A stretch of DNA of 64,000 nt, taken from positions 868,001 to 932,000 of the forward strand of contig OZ037919.1 of NCBI GenBank assembly GCA_964035575.1. Reading direction: 5' to 3'. A program made the translations under genes and the position numbers. This document shows positions 40,530 through 49,915 of this stretch, in pieces (the first letter of the stretch is position 1; each line of letters opens with the position of its first letter). This stretch comes from Rhynchopus sp. YZ270_cl-10. Its lineage: Eukaryota > Euglenozoa > Diplonemea > Diplonemida > Diplonemidae. The notes beneath the pieces were generated by a model. That model saw only the letters and a program-made list of their open reading frames with translations. It was not told the origin of the DNA and made no database searches.

Positions 40530-42343
40530 ATGGCGTTTGTCTCACGCGCAAAGCGCAATGACTTCTTTGGCGCCTCTACTTGCGGTCCTGAGGTAGGCCC
40601 TGGGTGCTACGCACACGACGGCGGGAGTGGTGGCGGCAAGGCGTCTGTGAAGTACAGCGTACCCCCTTTCAGCAGCAGCTGCGAGAGGGGCACCGGAGGC
40701 GAAGGGGCACGGTCGTTTTTAACCCCCGGGCCTGGGTACTATTCTACTGGGGAAAGCGGGAAGGAGATCGCTGTGTTTGCCGGCGCGGGGAACGAATCGT
40801 CGCAGTTTGCAAGCAGAACGACCAGGCTCATTGCGGACACCATTTTACAAAAAAAGGCCTTCACCCCGGGGCCGGGAACGTACACCAGCGTTGAGAAGTG
40901 GAGCGAAACGCAGAACAAAAAACGCCACAGCGAAGAACCCGCAAAGAAAGACAAAGGCGTGGCCTGGGCGAAGATGGCCACTGCCCCGAGCATCCCCTCT
41001 GCCACACAATCCTACGGATACGAAGAAGGCGGGCGAGGTGAACTCATACAAGGCCGCCCCCCTGTTAACGTCGGATACGCTGGCCGACCAGGAGACCAAG
41101 CAGGACCAGGAGCATACTCACCGGACGACGCTTTACTACGACCTAAACCTGCTTCCCTAGGCTTTGGAAAATCGAAATCTGCGAGAAACTGTGTAGTCGC
41201 AAACGTCTCCAAGGAAGTAGCGTGCAGACCGGGCCCTGGTACGTACAATGCTAGCACCCCAAACGTCTCGCATCAGAACACCAATATAGGTACGTCTGGG
41301 TTTGCCTCTGCCACCGAACGGAATTTTGTTCCAAAGAATGCGGGCGCGTTGCCGGGGCCTGGGCAGTATCATTCGAAATCGTGTTTTGAATCGAAAGGGC
41401 AAGTGGCAGTCACGTCTGTTCCCCCAACACAGCCTTTACCTACTCATTCTGCAAGACAAAAGGCTACCCCCGGTCCAGGGCATTATCAATCCGCGTCGGA
41501 TTTCGATAAGCCAGCGAAGAGGATGAAACCGGATAAAAGGAACGGGTTTTCGTCAACATCGTTGCGTTTTAATGGGCAAGGCTCCGAGGCGCAACAGACA
41601 CCAGGTCCGGGGTTCTATTCTGACGGAACCATCGGAAAAACTGCAATGTCCACCATCCTGTCGCAAAGGGTGACCGGACGGTACGGTGTCTTTGGATCTA
41701 CATCACAGCGTTTCATAGATAAGAGCAGTTCCTTGACGGCAGGGGCCTTAACGCATAGTACCGCAGCAATAAATGTTGGCCCCGGAACGTACGACCCAAA
41801 GATCGATGTGCATCCATCTGATGTGCGCAAACGGGATACAAGAACTTCAGTCTTTGTGTCCAGCCTGCGGCGTCTCAACGAGGAAAAGGGAACCACCCCT
41901 GGGGTTGGTGAATACGAAGTCGCAAACACCTTCGCACCGAAACCCTCTGCAGGCCGTGCAGGGGCGTTTTTCTTGGCAAATGATGTGCGGTTCAAACCTA
42001 CCAAGCCGTCAGAAACACCAGGTCCAGGGGAATACCAGCAAGACCACTACAGCGTGGAGTGCAAGATAAACGGCGCGAAGGTGGCCAATAAGGACGGCAC
42101 AGCAAAGGCCTTGATGACATCAGGTGCAACAGACAGGTCAGGGTTGAAACGACAAATTGGAGACCGTGCGTCGCGTTTCGCAACCTCCAAGACGTCGCAG
42201 ATGCCGGGGCCTGGGTTCTATGATACGGTATGTGGAAAAAATGGTTTTGTTTTGCTCAACTTTTCATTTCTTACATTTTTTGACAGAATACCAGCCTTGT
42301 GAAGCGGACCTTCAACATAACTGTAGGTGATACCTGGGACTGA
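40530..42343 (+). CDS. Sperm-tail PG-rich repeat (STPGR) protein, two exons
   Basis: Exon 1 40530-42227 and exon 2 42287-42343 give a ~585-residue protein with about twelve PGPGxY repeats (for example TPGPGYYSTGE, RPGPGTYNAS, LPGPGQYHSK, TPGPGEYQQD, MPGPGFYDT). This is the STPGR/SHIPPO pattern of outer-dense-fibre-3-like and ciliary microtubule inner proteins, which bind axonemal or cortical microtubules. Splicing joins PGPGFYDT to NTSLVKRTFNITVGDTWD, the usual short tail after the last repeat; reading through the intron gives an unrelated hydrophobic tail. The start is the first ATG after a long C/T tract (40430-40520) and fits a trans-spliced leader. The gene lies immediately downstream of hAT-like element A. 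The family assignment is secure; the exact location of the protein is inference. Confidence 0.92.
42228..42286 (+). other. Spliceosomal intron, 59 nt, phase 0
   Basis: Donor GTATGT, pyrimidine-rich 3' half, acceptor TTTTTTGACAG. Removal restores the expected C-terminal end of the STPGR protein. Confidence 0.88.
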
Positions 42344-43128
42344 TCAAAGGGGTTTTTAAAAGAAAAAGAAGAGAAAAAACAGCTGCGAAGATTCGTTTTT
42401 TAAATGCCCACTCTCCCACGCCATGTTTTTCTTCTTTTCTTTTTTCTTTTTTTTGACAAAAAATGATTGTGAATAAGCCCACTCTTTGCAACCGAACACC
42501 ACAAATGCCATTATATTTACGAGGTGTTTGCTCTTTCAAACTCAGTTCTTTTTTTAAAAAAGGTGACTCAACACTGTGAGGGCGATCTCACAAAACCCAT
42601 TTATATTGCAACTTTCAACTTCTCTATTGTATTCTTTTTTCTCGGATGGATGTATTGCTGAATGTTGTTGATGCCAAAAGAGGGGGGGAACAACTATTAT
42701 ATTGTAACATGCTTGCAAAAAAAATTCCTAAAATTCAGTGTGGAATACTATTCCTGATCATTTCCCCATTGACAATACTTAAAAATAGCGCGTTTTTTTT
42801 TTTTTTTTTTTTTTGGGGGGTTGTTTTTTTTGTGTGCGGTTCAAAATTTGGGATATTAGTTATTTAAAAGGGGCCAGTGGACCCTCCCCTTTTCTCTCTC
42901 TTCCCCTCCCCCTCCCTTCGCACTTCTGTGCGTGGGGTGGGCGACAATAAAAAAAAGCAAAAGTATGGCGTCAAAAAAAAGCAACTTTTTTTTCTCCCCT
43001 GATAATTTACACAAAACAAACCCCCCCGCAATTTCAGAGTATAGTTCCTCACCTCCTCTCCTCCCAGACCCAAAGCGCCCTTTTGTTTTAAAATAACACA
43101 CAAATCGGTTTCTTTTACTAAAACCTCA
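42344..43128. other. Intergenic spacer
   Basis: T-rich spacer with long homopolymer runs (T at about 42798-42814, C runs near 43020). One diverged hairpin motif lies at 42560-42595. No gene is visible. Confidence 0.6.
42560..42595 (+). repeat. Diverged intergenic hairpin motif
   Basis: AGGTGACTCAACACTGTGAGGGCGATCTCAC: shares the GGTGACT start and has a GTGAG/CTCAC stem. About 215 bp after the STPGR stop codon. Confidence 0.4.
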
Positions 43129-43394
43129 TACCGTAGTCGGAAAAATGTTGCAACGTAAAAATGTTGGAACGTAAAAATGTTGTAACGGAATAATGTTGTA
43201 ACGCTGCGGATCGCGGGAAGTTGTAACTTTATTCCGTTACAACATTTTTATGACTGGGGTGAACTTTGTCTTAGGGATTTTTTTTGGAACAGTCGGCATA
43301 ATCCCCAACCTCACACACCACACCCCAATTTCAAGCCGATAATTAGTGTTTCAGGTTTTTCGACGTCCTCCCCCACCCCTCACCCAAATAAAAA

Positions 43395-43769
43395 ATGAAA
43401 CAAATGGGATTAGCCCAATTCTGCAAGCGCCGCAATCCCCACGAGCCTGTTTCGGAAGGAGGAGATGCCCCCAACCTGGCGTTCCTTGCTGGTAGCGCCG
43501 CAAGCGCAGTGGGGCTAGACGACAGCACATCTCGTGCTGTCGCAAATGAGGTCAGCGCTGCAAGCAGCACGCGAGCGGGAAAGGGGAAGTCTTTTTCCCT
43601 CGAGGAGCGGCGGCAGATCGGACAAGCCTGCCGGGACAGGGCTGGCGACCTGAACAGGACGCTGGCTTACTGGAACGACCCCCGCCCTTTTTTCACCACC
43701 GTCAGAGGCACAAGATTTTTCTTTTCAAAAACCACCAGGGCGTTCGCTATCGCCATCGTTTTTTCCTGA
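43395..43769 (+). CDS. Short ORF inside the mariner-like element
   Basis: Codes for 124 residues: an N-terminal part with MKQMGLAQFCKRRNPHEPVS, an Ala/Ser-rich middle, then SFSLEERRQIGQACRDRAG and a hydrophobic tail. The GC-rich codons from 43420 to 43690 contrast with the AT-rich element around it, which suggests a real coding origin. The tail resembles spacer, so the ORF is probably a captured or decayed fragment. No domain recognised. Confidence 0.35.
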   Translation: MKQMGLAQFCKRRNPHEPVSEGGDAPNLAFLAGSAASAVGLDDSTSRAVANEVSAASSTRAGKGKSFSLEERRQIGQACRDRAGDLNRTLAYWNDPRPFFTTVRGTRFFFSKTTRAFAIAIVFS

Positions 43770-44332
43770 TCGTGGCGAAATGCCAAAAAACCCGAAATTT
43801 TTGCTTTTTTACTAGTGCTTAAAATAGGTCAAAAAAAATTTTCCGCCGGAGAGAAGCTAGTTCGTGGGGGGTGAATCCCTGGTACTGAGTGGTCAAAAAA
43901 AATTTGCGATTTGCGCGTGATCCCTTCCCCAGCACAAGTGCTATTACAGCTGCACTTTCCTGACTAAAACCAGCAAAACGATGGAGAATTTCATCAATCC
44001 CCCCTCACTGAGGGTCTCTTTGTGTTGTTTAATCAAACAGATGTACAAGAGAGAGGCATCCGTCATATGAGACTTCATCCTTATTTTGATTATTTTCAAT
44101 AAACTAAAACGTCTCTCTGCCGTTGAAGGTAGAGTTGACACGAGTAGTGACACCTTCTATAACAGGGGCTTCACCAGACTGCAGGATTGAGGAGCGGGAG
44201 TGCTGGGGAAACTTCCTCTCACGGCAGGCGGGTTTGCGGAACAGTGGACACCCCTCTGCGACCCCCCCTCCGGGGGGTCGACAGGGTGGTGGGGAGAAAT
44301 CTCTCTCTCTTTATTTTTTTTTCTCCCCTTTT

Positions 44333-44361
44333 TTTATTTATTTATTTATTTATTTATTTAT
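44333..44361. repeat. (TTTA)n microsatellite
   Basis: About seven TTTA units directly before a GC-rich hairpin. Confidence 0.9.
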
Positions 44362-44362
44362 A

Positions 44363-44474
44363 CAGGGTTTCGCCCCGGTGGGGCGAAGCCCTGGGGCGAA
44401 ATAAAATGTCATTTTTTCAGGAAAAATTTTTTTTAACGAAAAAAAATATTTTTCGCCCCGGGGCGAACGCCCTG
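44363..44474. repeat. Small GC hairpin element
   Basis: Begins CAGGGTTTCGCCCC and ends GGGGCGAACGCCCTG; the first 31 bp are themselves a near-perfect hairpin. Probably a 112-bp inverted-repeat insertion inside the mariner-like element. No clear target duplication. Confidence 0.5.
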
Positions 44475-44821
44475 AAAACCACCCCCGCACCAGCAAAAAT
44501 CCCTAAGACAAAAATAAACCCCAAAAAAATGTTGTAACGGAATAATGTTGTAACGCTGGGCCATTTTTTCCAGCGTTACAACATTATTCCGTTACAACAT
44601 TTTTCCGACTACGGTATTTGTGCAATAAGGCCTTTGTACAAATACAAACGACTCCCAAACAAAATACAATAGAAAAAGGACTCTGCCACCTCCTACTGCA
44701 AAGCGTACTCCTTCTATTTGCTCTCTTTTTGAGGATCCTGTGAAGAAAAACCGTGGGCTATTATCTAGTGATAGTAGTCTATAATCAAACAAAATTTTAC
44801 TAAAACCTCCCCCCCTCAAAA

Positions 44822-46519
44822 ATGGAAGTCGCGCCGGGAGAGATTTCTTTTCCTTTTCGAGAACCGGAGCCCCCATTGGGGTGTCCAAAGGACGTACCAG
44901 ACTTTCAGGATGAATCCATGGTGCCACATGGTCGCACCCCTGCTCTGGGGTCTCTAGGCAAATCAGCTGAGACAACAGAGACACTACGTGACGCTGTCGC
45001 AGAAGGTCTTCACAGCGCACTGTCCGAGACCCGAGGACGTAGCAGCGCATTGCAACGACTGTACACATGGTTTATGGGAGAGGTGATTCCGGCTGCGGAA
45101 CGGCTGCTTTTTTTGAGCGAATCAGAGATCGGCAGACATCTGAATACCCAAGCAGAGAGAGACGACCACCCCCTGCATGAAGCAGACCTGCTACTCCACC
45201 GCGCTTCAGAGGCATTGTGCAGAAAGAACTATGCTGAAGCGGGAGGGGCTCTTACGCAATGTGCCGAACGACTCGCTGCGGTGCTGTCGATTGCCTCAAA
45301 TAAATCAACCCATATTCGAAAAAACGATGGAAACGCTGAATTTAAACGGAGGTTTGATCGAGATACTGTGATTTCGGAGCATCGGAGGGGTTTTGATCTC
45401 GTTTGTGAAGAAGAGAAGACTTCGTGGGGCACGCTGCAGCGACGCTTTGCGGACAGCAGGAGAGTCATACATGAGGACGCGGCGAGAGGGGTGATGAGTG
45501 CGTATTTATCATCGGTCTGGCAGGAGGCCCATGCCTCGCGCAGGGCGTTGTGGGAGCTGGAGGAAGTGGAGGAGAGGGAAAGCTCCGCTGCCGTATCCGC
45601 AGCGAGGGAGGAATGGGAGCGGGGCGTTGTCAAGCATACTGTGGAATTTGCCAATCAGAGGCTCTCTGTTGCGCGTTTGGTGGAGCACCTTAGAGTGCGT
45701 GCAAGAGACCTAGAAGCTGAGAATCCTGACAAAGCGGTTCTCAAAGCATTGGTTCAATCACCAAAACCTTTTGGAAACAGTACAAGAATATCGTTTAATA
45801 TGCAAAATATCACCACATCTTCGGCCCCTTCTCCATTGCTAGAATGGTCGGCAGCTTCCGTGCGTGCGTGGCTTCTTTCACATAACCTCCGATGTTTTGC
45901 GTTTGACTTCCGAAATCTCAGTGGAGCCGAACTCTTTAACCTTACCCTCGAAGAGTTGCAAGGCACCCTCAGCACCGACCCTGCATCGGTGCAAAAGGTG
46001 TGGTCTCTGATCGTCAACCTCCGTGCAGAAAATGAGAGTTTGTGTGTTAAAGATGGGGTGAAAAAGGAGTTGCGGAGCGCGATTGAGGAGAATTCGGCTT
46101 TAAGGGTGTATAGCGTACTGCAGGGGTCTCCTGGATTGAATGTGAATGTTCCCTTTGAGGATGGGGAGTATGCGTTAGAGTTGGCAGCGTTTGCGGACGC
46201 GGGAGGGGTAGTTGGGGTGTTGGTGGAGGCAGGGGCTGTGCCGAGGGGTGGTTCCGTGCGGGCGCTCGCAGTGCGTCTGTGCTCTGCAGGGAAGCCTTCC
46301 GCTGCTCGGGTCTTCTTCAGCACCATCACCGCCATACCTGACCATGACATAGCCACCCTGCTCTCCACATGCCTCAGCAATCTTGAAGCATTGGGGGAGA
46401 CAGATGCAGGTGTGTCTACAGGCCTAATAGAAGTGGTGCACATGCTGCTCAAGGTCTGCCCTTACGAGAAGGTCAGGGAGAAGGTTGAAGGGTCGGAGGT
46501 GCTGTCGAGAGTGATCTGA
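44822..46519 (+). CDS. SAM-domain protein with helical N-terminus and ankyrin-like C-terminus
   Basis: A 565-residue protein. Residues ~50-320 are helix-rich with coiled-coil stretches (ALWELEEVEERESS...). Residues ~338-400 match a SAM domain (W342, SVRAWLLSHNL, LSGAELFNLTLEELQGTL, KVWSLIVNL). Residues ~430-560 look like degenerate ankyrin units (DGEYALELAAFADAGGVVGVLVEAGA). SAM domains mediate oligomerisation or scaffold binding, so a cytoplasmic adaptor role is likely, but the partner is unknown. The start is the first ATG after TTTTACTAAAACC and a C run. The gene begins about 205 bp after the mariner-like element. Confidence 0.8.
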   Translation: MEVAPGEISFPFREPEPPLGCPKDVPDFQDESMVPHGRTPALGSLGKSAETTETLRDAVAEGLHSALSETRGRSSALQRLYTWFMGEVIPAAERLLFLSESEIGRHLNTQAERDDHPLHEADLLLHRASEALCRKNYAEAGGALTQCAERLAAVLSIASNKSTHIRKNDGNAEFKRRFDRDTVISEHRRGFDLVCEEEKTSWGTLQRRFADSRRVIHEDAARGVMSAYLSSVWQEAHASRRALWELEEVEERESSAAVSAAREEWERGVVKHTVEFANQRLSVARLVEHLRVRARDLEAENPDKAVLKALVQSPKPFGNSTRISFNMQNITTSSAPSPLLEWSAASVRAWLLSHNLRCFAFDFRNLSGAELFNLTLEELQGTLSTDPASVQKVWSLIVNLRAENESLCVKDGVKKELRSAIEENSALRVYSVLQGSPGLNVNVPFEDGEYALELAAFADAGGVVGVLVEAGAVPRGGSVRALAVRLCSAGKPSAARVFFSTITAIPDHDIATLLSTCLSNLEALGETDAGVSTGLIEVVHMLLKVCPYEKVREKVEGSEVLSRVI

Positions 46520-46895
46520 TATGGGGGGTGTGGCAATGGAGGAATGGAGGGGGGGTGCACAAAGTGCGCAAGAAGTGCGAATCACCTCTAGCCGAGCGGG
46601 TCTTTTTTGAAAAAAATGTTGGGATAGTGTAGTTGCCTGTGTGCAAGTTCTGCTGTCCTTTTGTTGTGTTGAAAACCGGTTTCCACCTCTTCAACTGTTA
46701 GGGTAGCTCTAAAGAGAGGGCTGAGGGTTGTCTGTGTGGATGTGGCTGTATGCAGAGCATGGGTTCATATTTTTGTTTTTGTGAAATTTCACTAAAATTT
46801 ACTAAAATTTTGATTCTTTTTCTATTTCGTTTTTTTTTGCAATTATGGTTCCCACACCTCACACAAAACACAGAAAAAAGAGAAAAAAGGGTAAA
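46520..46895. other. Intergenic spacer with pyrimidine tract
   Basis: G-rich 3' flank of the SAM gene, then two CACTAAAATTT/TTACTAAAATTT copies and a T-rich tract (46809-46840). CACACAAAACACAG at about 46860-46873 is a candidate splice acceptor just before the chosen start of the next gene. Confidence 0.5.
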
Positions 46896-47600
46896 ATGCT
46901 ATCACGGACGTCACGACGACTGTGCATGTACGGCACGGGGCCGAGTAAGATTGTCAAGAATGCGGGGCGGAAGTCGCTTGACCAGATTCTAAAGACGGAC
47001 CTGCTTGAGAGTCTCACTGCGGCCGAGATTATGAACATGTGGATCACACATCATCAGCTGATCATGATGTACTGGGGGCGTGTCATTACTGCCGAGGCTT
47101 ACGACGCGATGCGTGCACGGCTGAAGGAGTGCCCATACTTTGTGATTCCGGTGTTTCGTGATAAGGGGCTGTTCAACGTTGTGACGAACTTTCAGGACGG
47201 CGAGGACGACATGGTTCTGTGCTCGCCTTTGGGTGAGTGGCAGCAACTGCAGGACGCAGCTACGGTGCATATGACCATTCAATTCTTCACAGAGTTGAAG
47301 GAGTCGAAGGGCATCGTGCTCATACGCTGTGAGATCCGGGACAACCATCTGACCAAGCAGGACTGCATGTTCGTGACACATCTCCTCATGAAGTACTACA
47401 TCATGCCCGAAAACTTCCACTACGTCGAGCAATTCAACAAGGCGCCGGCGCAGTTCAACTACCACCAGTACCTCAAGCAAATGCAGGTCGAGGCTGGGAA
47501 CGAAACCGGCAAGGGGCAGAACATCGAAATCCAGGAAGAAAAACGTGGCTGGAAGGAGGCCTACAAGAGCAAGCTCCCTCCAGGAGCGGGGAGTGCGTGA
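46896..47600 (+). CDS. ATP11: ATP11-type mitochondrial F1-ATPase assembly factor
   Basis: A 234-residue protein from ATG 46896. This start is preferred over the in-frame ATG 46845 because a CACAG acceptor lies between them and because it exposes a mitochondrial-type presequence (MLSRTSRRLCMYG). The body follows the ATP11/ATPAF1 pattern: SLDQILKTDLLESLTAAEI, then MWITHH, then CPYFVIPVF, FTELKESKGIVLIR, and EQFNKAPAQFNYHQYLKQM near the end. The family binds F1 beta subunits during ATP synthase assembly in the matrix, so this organism has respiring or at least F1-containing mitochondria. The closing ~35 residues, charged and Gly-rich, are lineage-specific. Confidence 0.85.
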   Translation: MLSRTSRRLCMYGTGPSKIVKNAGRKSLDQILKTDLLESLTAAEIMNMWITHHQLIMMYWGRVITAEAYDAMRARLKECPYFVIPVFRDKGLFNVVTNFQDGEDDMVLCSPLGEWQQLQDAATVHMTIQFFTELKESKGIVLIRCEIRDNHLTKQDCMFVTHLLMKYYIMPENFHYVEQFNKAPAQFNYHQYLKQMQVEAGNETGKGQNIEIQEEKRGWKEAYKSKLPPGAGSA

Positions 47601-47641
47601 AGAGCAAAAAAAAAAAGCAAAAAGGCAGGTGGTTTAATTAA

Positions 47642-47803
47642 TTTGTGTCACCTCATGAAAAGGAGGAAATAGAAACAAAGCATTTTGAACACACTTTGCC
47701 GCGCTGCAGAGCCACTCCTCACCAAACAGGTCGAGGTGTGTGCGTTTCACCACAACCTCTCCCATGGGTTGTATCGTGTGATAAGAGTTAAGTTTCTATT
47801 TTT
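47642..47803. repeat. Dispersed ~160-bp repeat, copy 2
   Basis: Partner of 605-783, 41 bp after the ATP11 stop. Its position in a 3' flank suggests a UTR-type or SINE-like repeat. Confidence 0.8.
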
Positions 47804-48498
47804 CTGCCTCCGCCATCTGATGAGGCCCTTTTTCAACTCTTCTTAGATTATGTGAAATCGTAAAAGGGGGCTTTTTAACCAAGGGAGGGGGTTCTTAATC
47901 TCATCATTTTACCATTTTGTGTGTGTTCCAGTTTTATTTTTTTTGGGGGGGATGGGGGATGCAGAACGGGTATGTGGATCTGTCGTGGGGGTTTTTTTTG
48001 GTGACTGGGTCCGCAGAGGGCGTTTGGTGGAAGATCTTTTTGTGTTGTGTGTTCAGCAAACCTCTTTTGTTTGTGCCTCTTTTCGACAGAAAGAGCGTGT
48101 TGTGTTGTTAGTCTCTCCCATGTTGTATTTGCAATATCAATTATGGGCAATTCCTGCTGGAAAATTTCTCAACAGAAAAGGAAAAAAAAGGGGAAACATT
48201 TTGTGTACTGTGTGCGCTTTTGTCTTTTTTCCTCACAAAAAAAAACACCCCACCCCACCCCACCCCAGCACTGCTTTTGTTGAAGCTTCTGGTGTTCATG
48301 AGATATTCTAGTCTTTTCTCGTTACCCCCTCCCAATTCTTCAAAAAACCCCCCCAAAAAAAAACCACAACGAACCCCTCAGGGGACCTGATCAGATTTGT
48401 TTTAAAAAATGGCAATTTTTTTATAGATTACTCTGCAGAGAGACTTCTTAGATCCTCCCCACACACCTGTACCCACAGAACAGAGTTACCCCCTGAAC
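47804..48498. other. Intergenic spacer
   Basis: T/G-rich sequence with a (CACCC)n run at about 48246-48270 and C/T tracts. It ends in CACACCTGTACCCACAG, a probable splice acceptor 17 bp before the next ATG. The ORFs are low-complexity and not called. Confidence 0.55.
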
Positions 48499-49584
48499 AT
48501 GGACATCACAGGACACTTCGAGTCAGCGAGCTGTGTGATAGAAGTGGACGGGAGCGCCACCCTTGCACAGGTGAAGGGGAAGCTTGTTGCGGTGCTTGGC
48601 GTGCCAGGTGCTCGGCATGTTGGTGTGCGGATGAGAGGCGGTGGCGACATCGGCAACGACGACTTGCGCATCTGCGACACTGAGATGGATGAGGGATGTG
48701 CTGTTGAGCTGTACCGCACTGGTGCCAACATCACTCCTGGGGTGATACCAAATTCGAATATTACATTCTCACTCACACTCTCTCCGTGTGACAGGTACCT
48801 TGCAGTGATGCATCGCGGGAATGGTGTGTGCATCTTCGACACGGAAACACATGACCTTCTGTGCCGCTTTTCTTGCGAGTATACAACCGACCCAGCATTC
48901 TCACCTTGCAGTGAGTGGATCTCATCCGTCAACGCGGACACGCAGTGTGTTGAAGTTCATGACGTGAAGACAGGTGCATTGCAGCACTCCTTTGGAGATG
49001 AAGATGATGAGACGATGGGCACGGCATGGTCACCTTGTGGAACAAAGCTGTTGTCGTGCTGCAAGAGCAAAGGTTTGCAGGTGTGGGACATTGCAACAGG
49101 CGTTGTTGTGCACGAATGGGATCACATTGTGCAGTGCGAGTACGTCATGGTTGTGACAGGTGACAGGGTGATGTTTGGAGTCAATAGCAAAGATGTCACT
49201 GTGTGGGACTACACGACAGGGGTGGTGGTGTTTGAGCTTTCGTGCCCTTTTAATATTGGGTATGTGGCGCTGTCACCAAACCAGCGTTTCATTGCGGCGT
49301 GTTCCTGCGACTGTGTGCGTGTCTGGAACATTGAAACACGTGAATGTGTATTTGAAGACGTCTCAGAAAAGAACTGGACTGATGTTGCTCTGTCCAACGA
49401 CAGTGTTGCTGCCTACTCTTCCACCACAGCGTGCGTGTGGTCCATTTCAACTGGCAAACAACTGTTATGTCGTGAATTTGACGTCTGCTCTGCTTGCGGT
49501 CTAGCAATGAGCAGCTGTGGTGGTGTGGTGATGTACGACAGAGATGAGGGTGTTGAGATTGTTGACATCTCACACCTGTCTTGA
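48499..49584 (+). CDS. Ubiquitin-like/WD40 protein, paralogue 1
   Basis: A 361-residue protein. Residues 1-~75 look like a ubiquitin-like beta-grasp fold (MDITGHFESASCVIEVDG, VRMRGGGDIGNDDLRICD, CAVELY). Residues ~90-360 are WD-type blades ending VCIFDTETHDLL, VEVHDVKTGAL, LQVWDIATGVVVHEW, VTVWDYTTGVVVFEL, VRVWNIETRECVFE and CVWSISTGKQL, probably a six- to seven-bladed propeller. WD propellers are protein-binding platforms; no partner can be named. The leader CACAG/AACAGAGTTACCCCCTGAAC is shared with the next gene, which is 86-90% identical and in tandem, so a recent duplication is likely. Confidence 0.88.
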   Translation: MDITGHFESASCVIEVDGSATLAQVKGKLVAVLGVPGARHVGVRMRGGGDIGNDDLRICDTEMDEGCAVELYRTGANITPGVIPNSNITFSLTLSPCDRYLAVMHRGNGVCIFDTETHDLLCRFSCEYTTDPAFSPCSEWISSVNADTQCVEVHDVKTGALQHSFGDEDDETMGTAWSPCGTKLLSCCKSKGLQVWDIATGVVVHEWDHIVQCEYVMVVTGDRVMFGVNSKDVTVWDYTTGVVVFELSCPFNIGYVALSPNQRFIAACSCDCVRVWNIETRECVFEDVSEKNWTDVALSNDSVAAYSSTTACVWSISTGKQLLCREFDVCSACGLAMSSCGGVVMYDRDEGVEIVDISHLS

Positions 49585-49915
49585 ACCCACTTTCCGCAAC
49601 GGAAAGGTGCCATTTCTCACTTTGCTTCCCTTTCCTGCACCTAGCCTGGGTAACTCCATGCAGGAAGATATGTCTCCCGTTGTGGGAGTGGGTTGGCAAT
49701 GGAGACCCTGCCGTTCCGTTGTGGCTATTGCACACGAAGTGCAACTACCCGTCATGGTGCGGAAGGTGGGAGGACCTCTAACTGGGTGAGGAGTTATCTC
49801 TCTTGTTTTTTTATAAATGACAACGTATCCCATTTCCTTCATGAACACCACCCCACCCCTCTTCCACCTGCCCTCCCACACACCTGTCACCACAGAACAG
49901 AGTTACCCCCTGAAC
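49585..49915. other. Intergenic spacer between tandem WD40 genes
   Basis: It starts with an ~85-bp 3' flank (ACCCACTTTCC...CTCCATGCAGGAAGATA) repeated after the next gene at 51005-51090, and ends in the shared CACCACAG/AACAGAGTTACC leader. This shows the duplication unit included the UTRs. Confidence 0.75.

Larger units (their letters stand above)
43131..44614. mobile_element. Mariner-like inverted-repeat element (1,484 bp) with TA target site
   Basis: The ends are CCGTAGTCGGAAAAATGTTG at the left and its complement at the right (CAACATTTTTCCGACTACGG), bordered by TA at 43129-43130 and 44615-44616. Subterminal GTTGTAACG/CGTTACAAC repeats form extended hairpins at both ends (43140-43250 and 44529-44600). 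The body holds a 124-codon ORF, a (TTTA)n run and a small GC hairpin element, but no transposase. The TA duplication suggests Tc1/mariner-type mobilisation. Confidence 0.85.
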
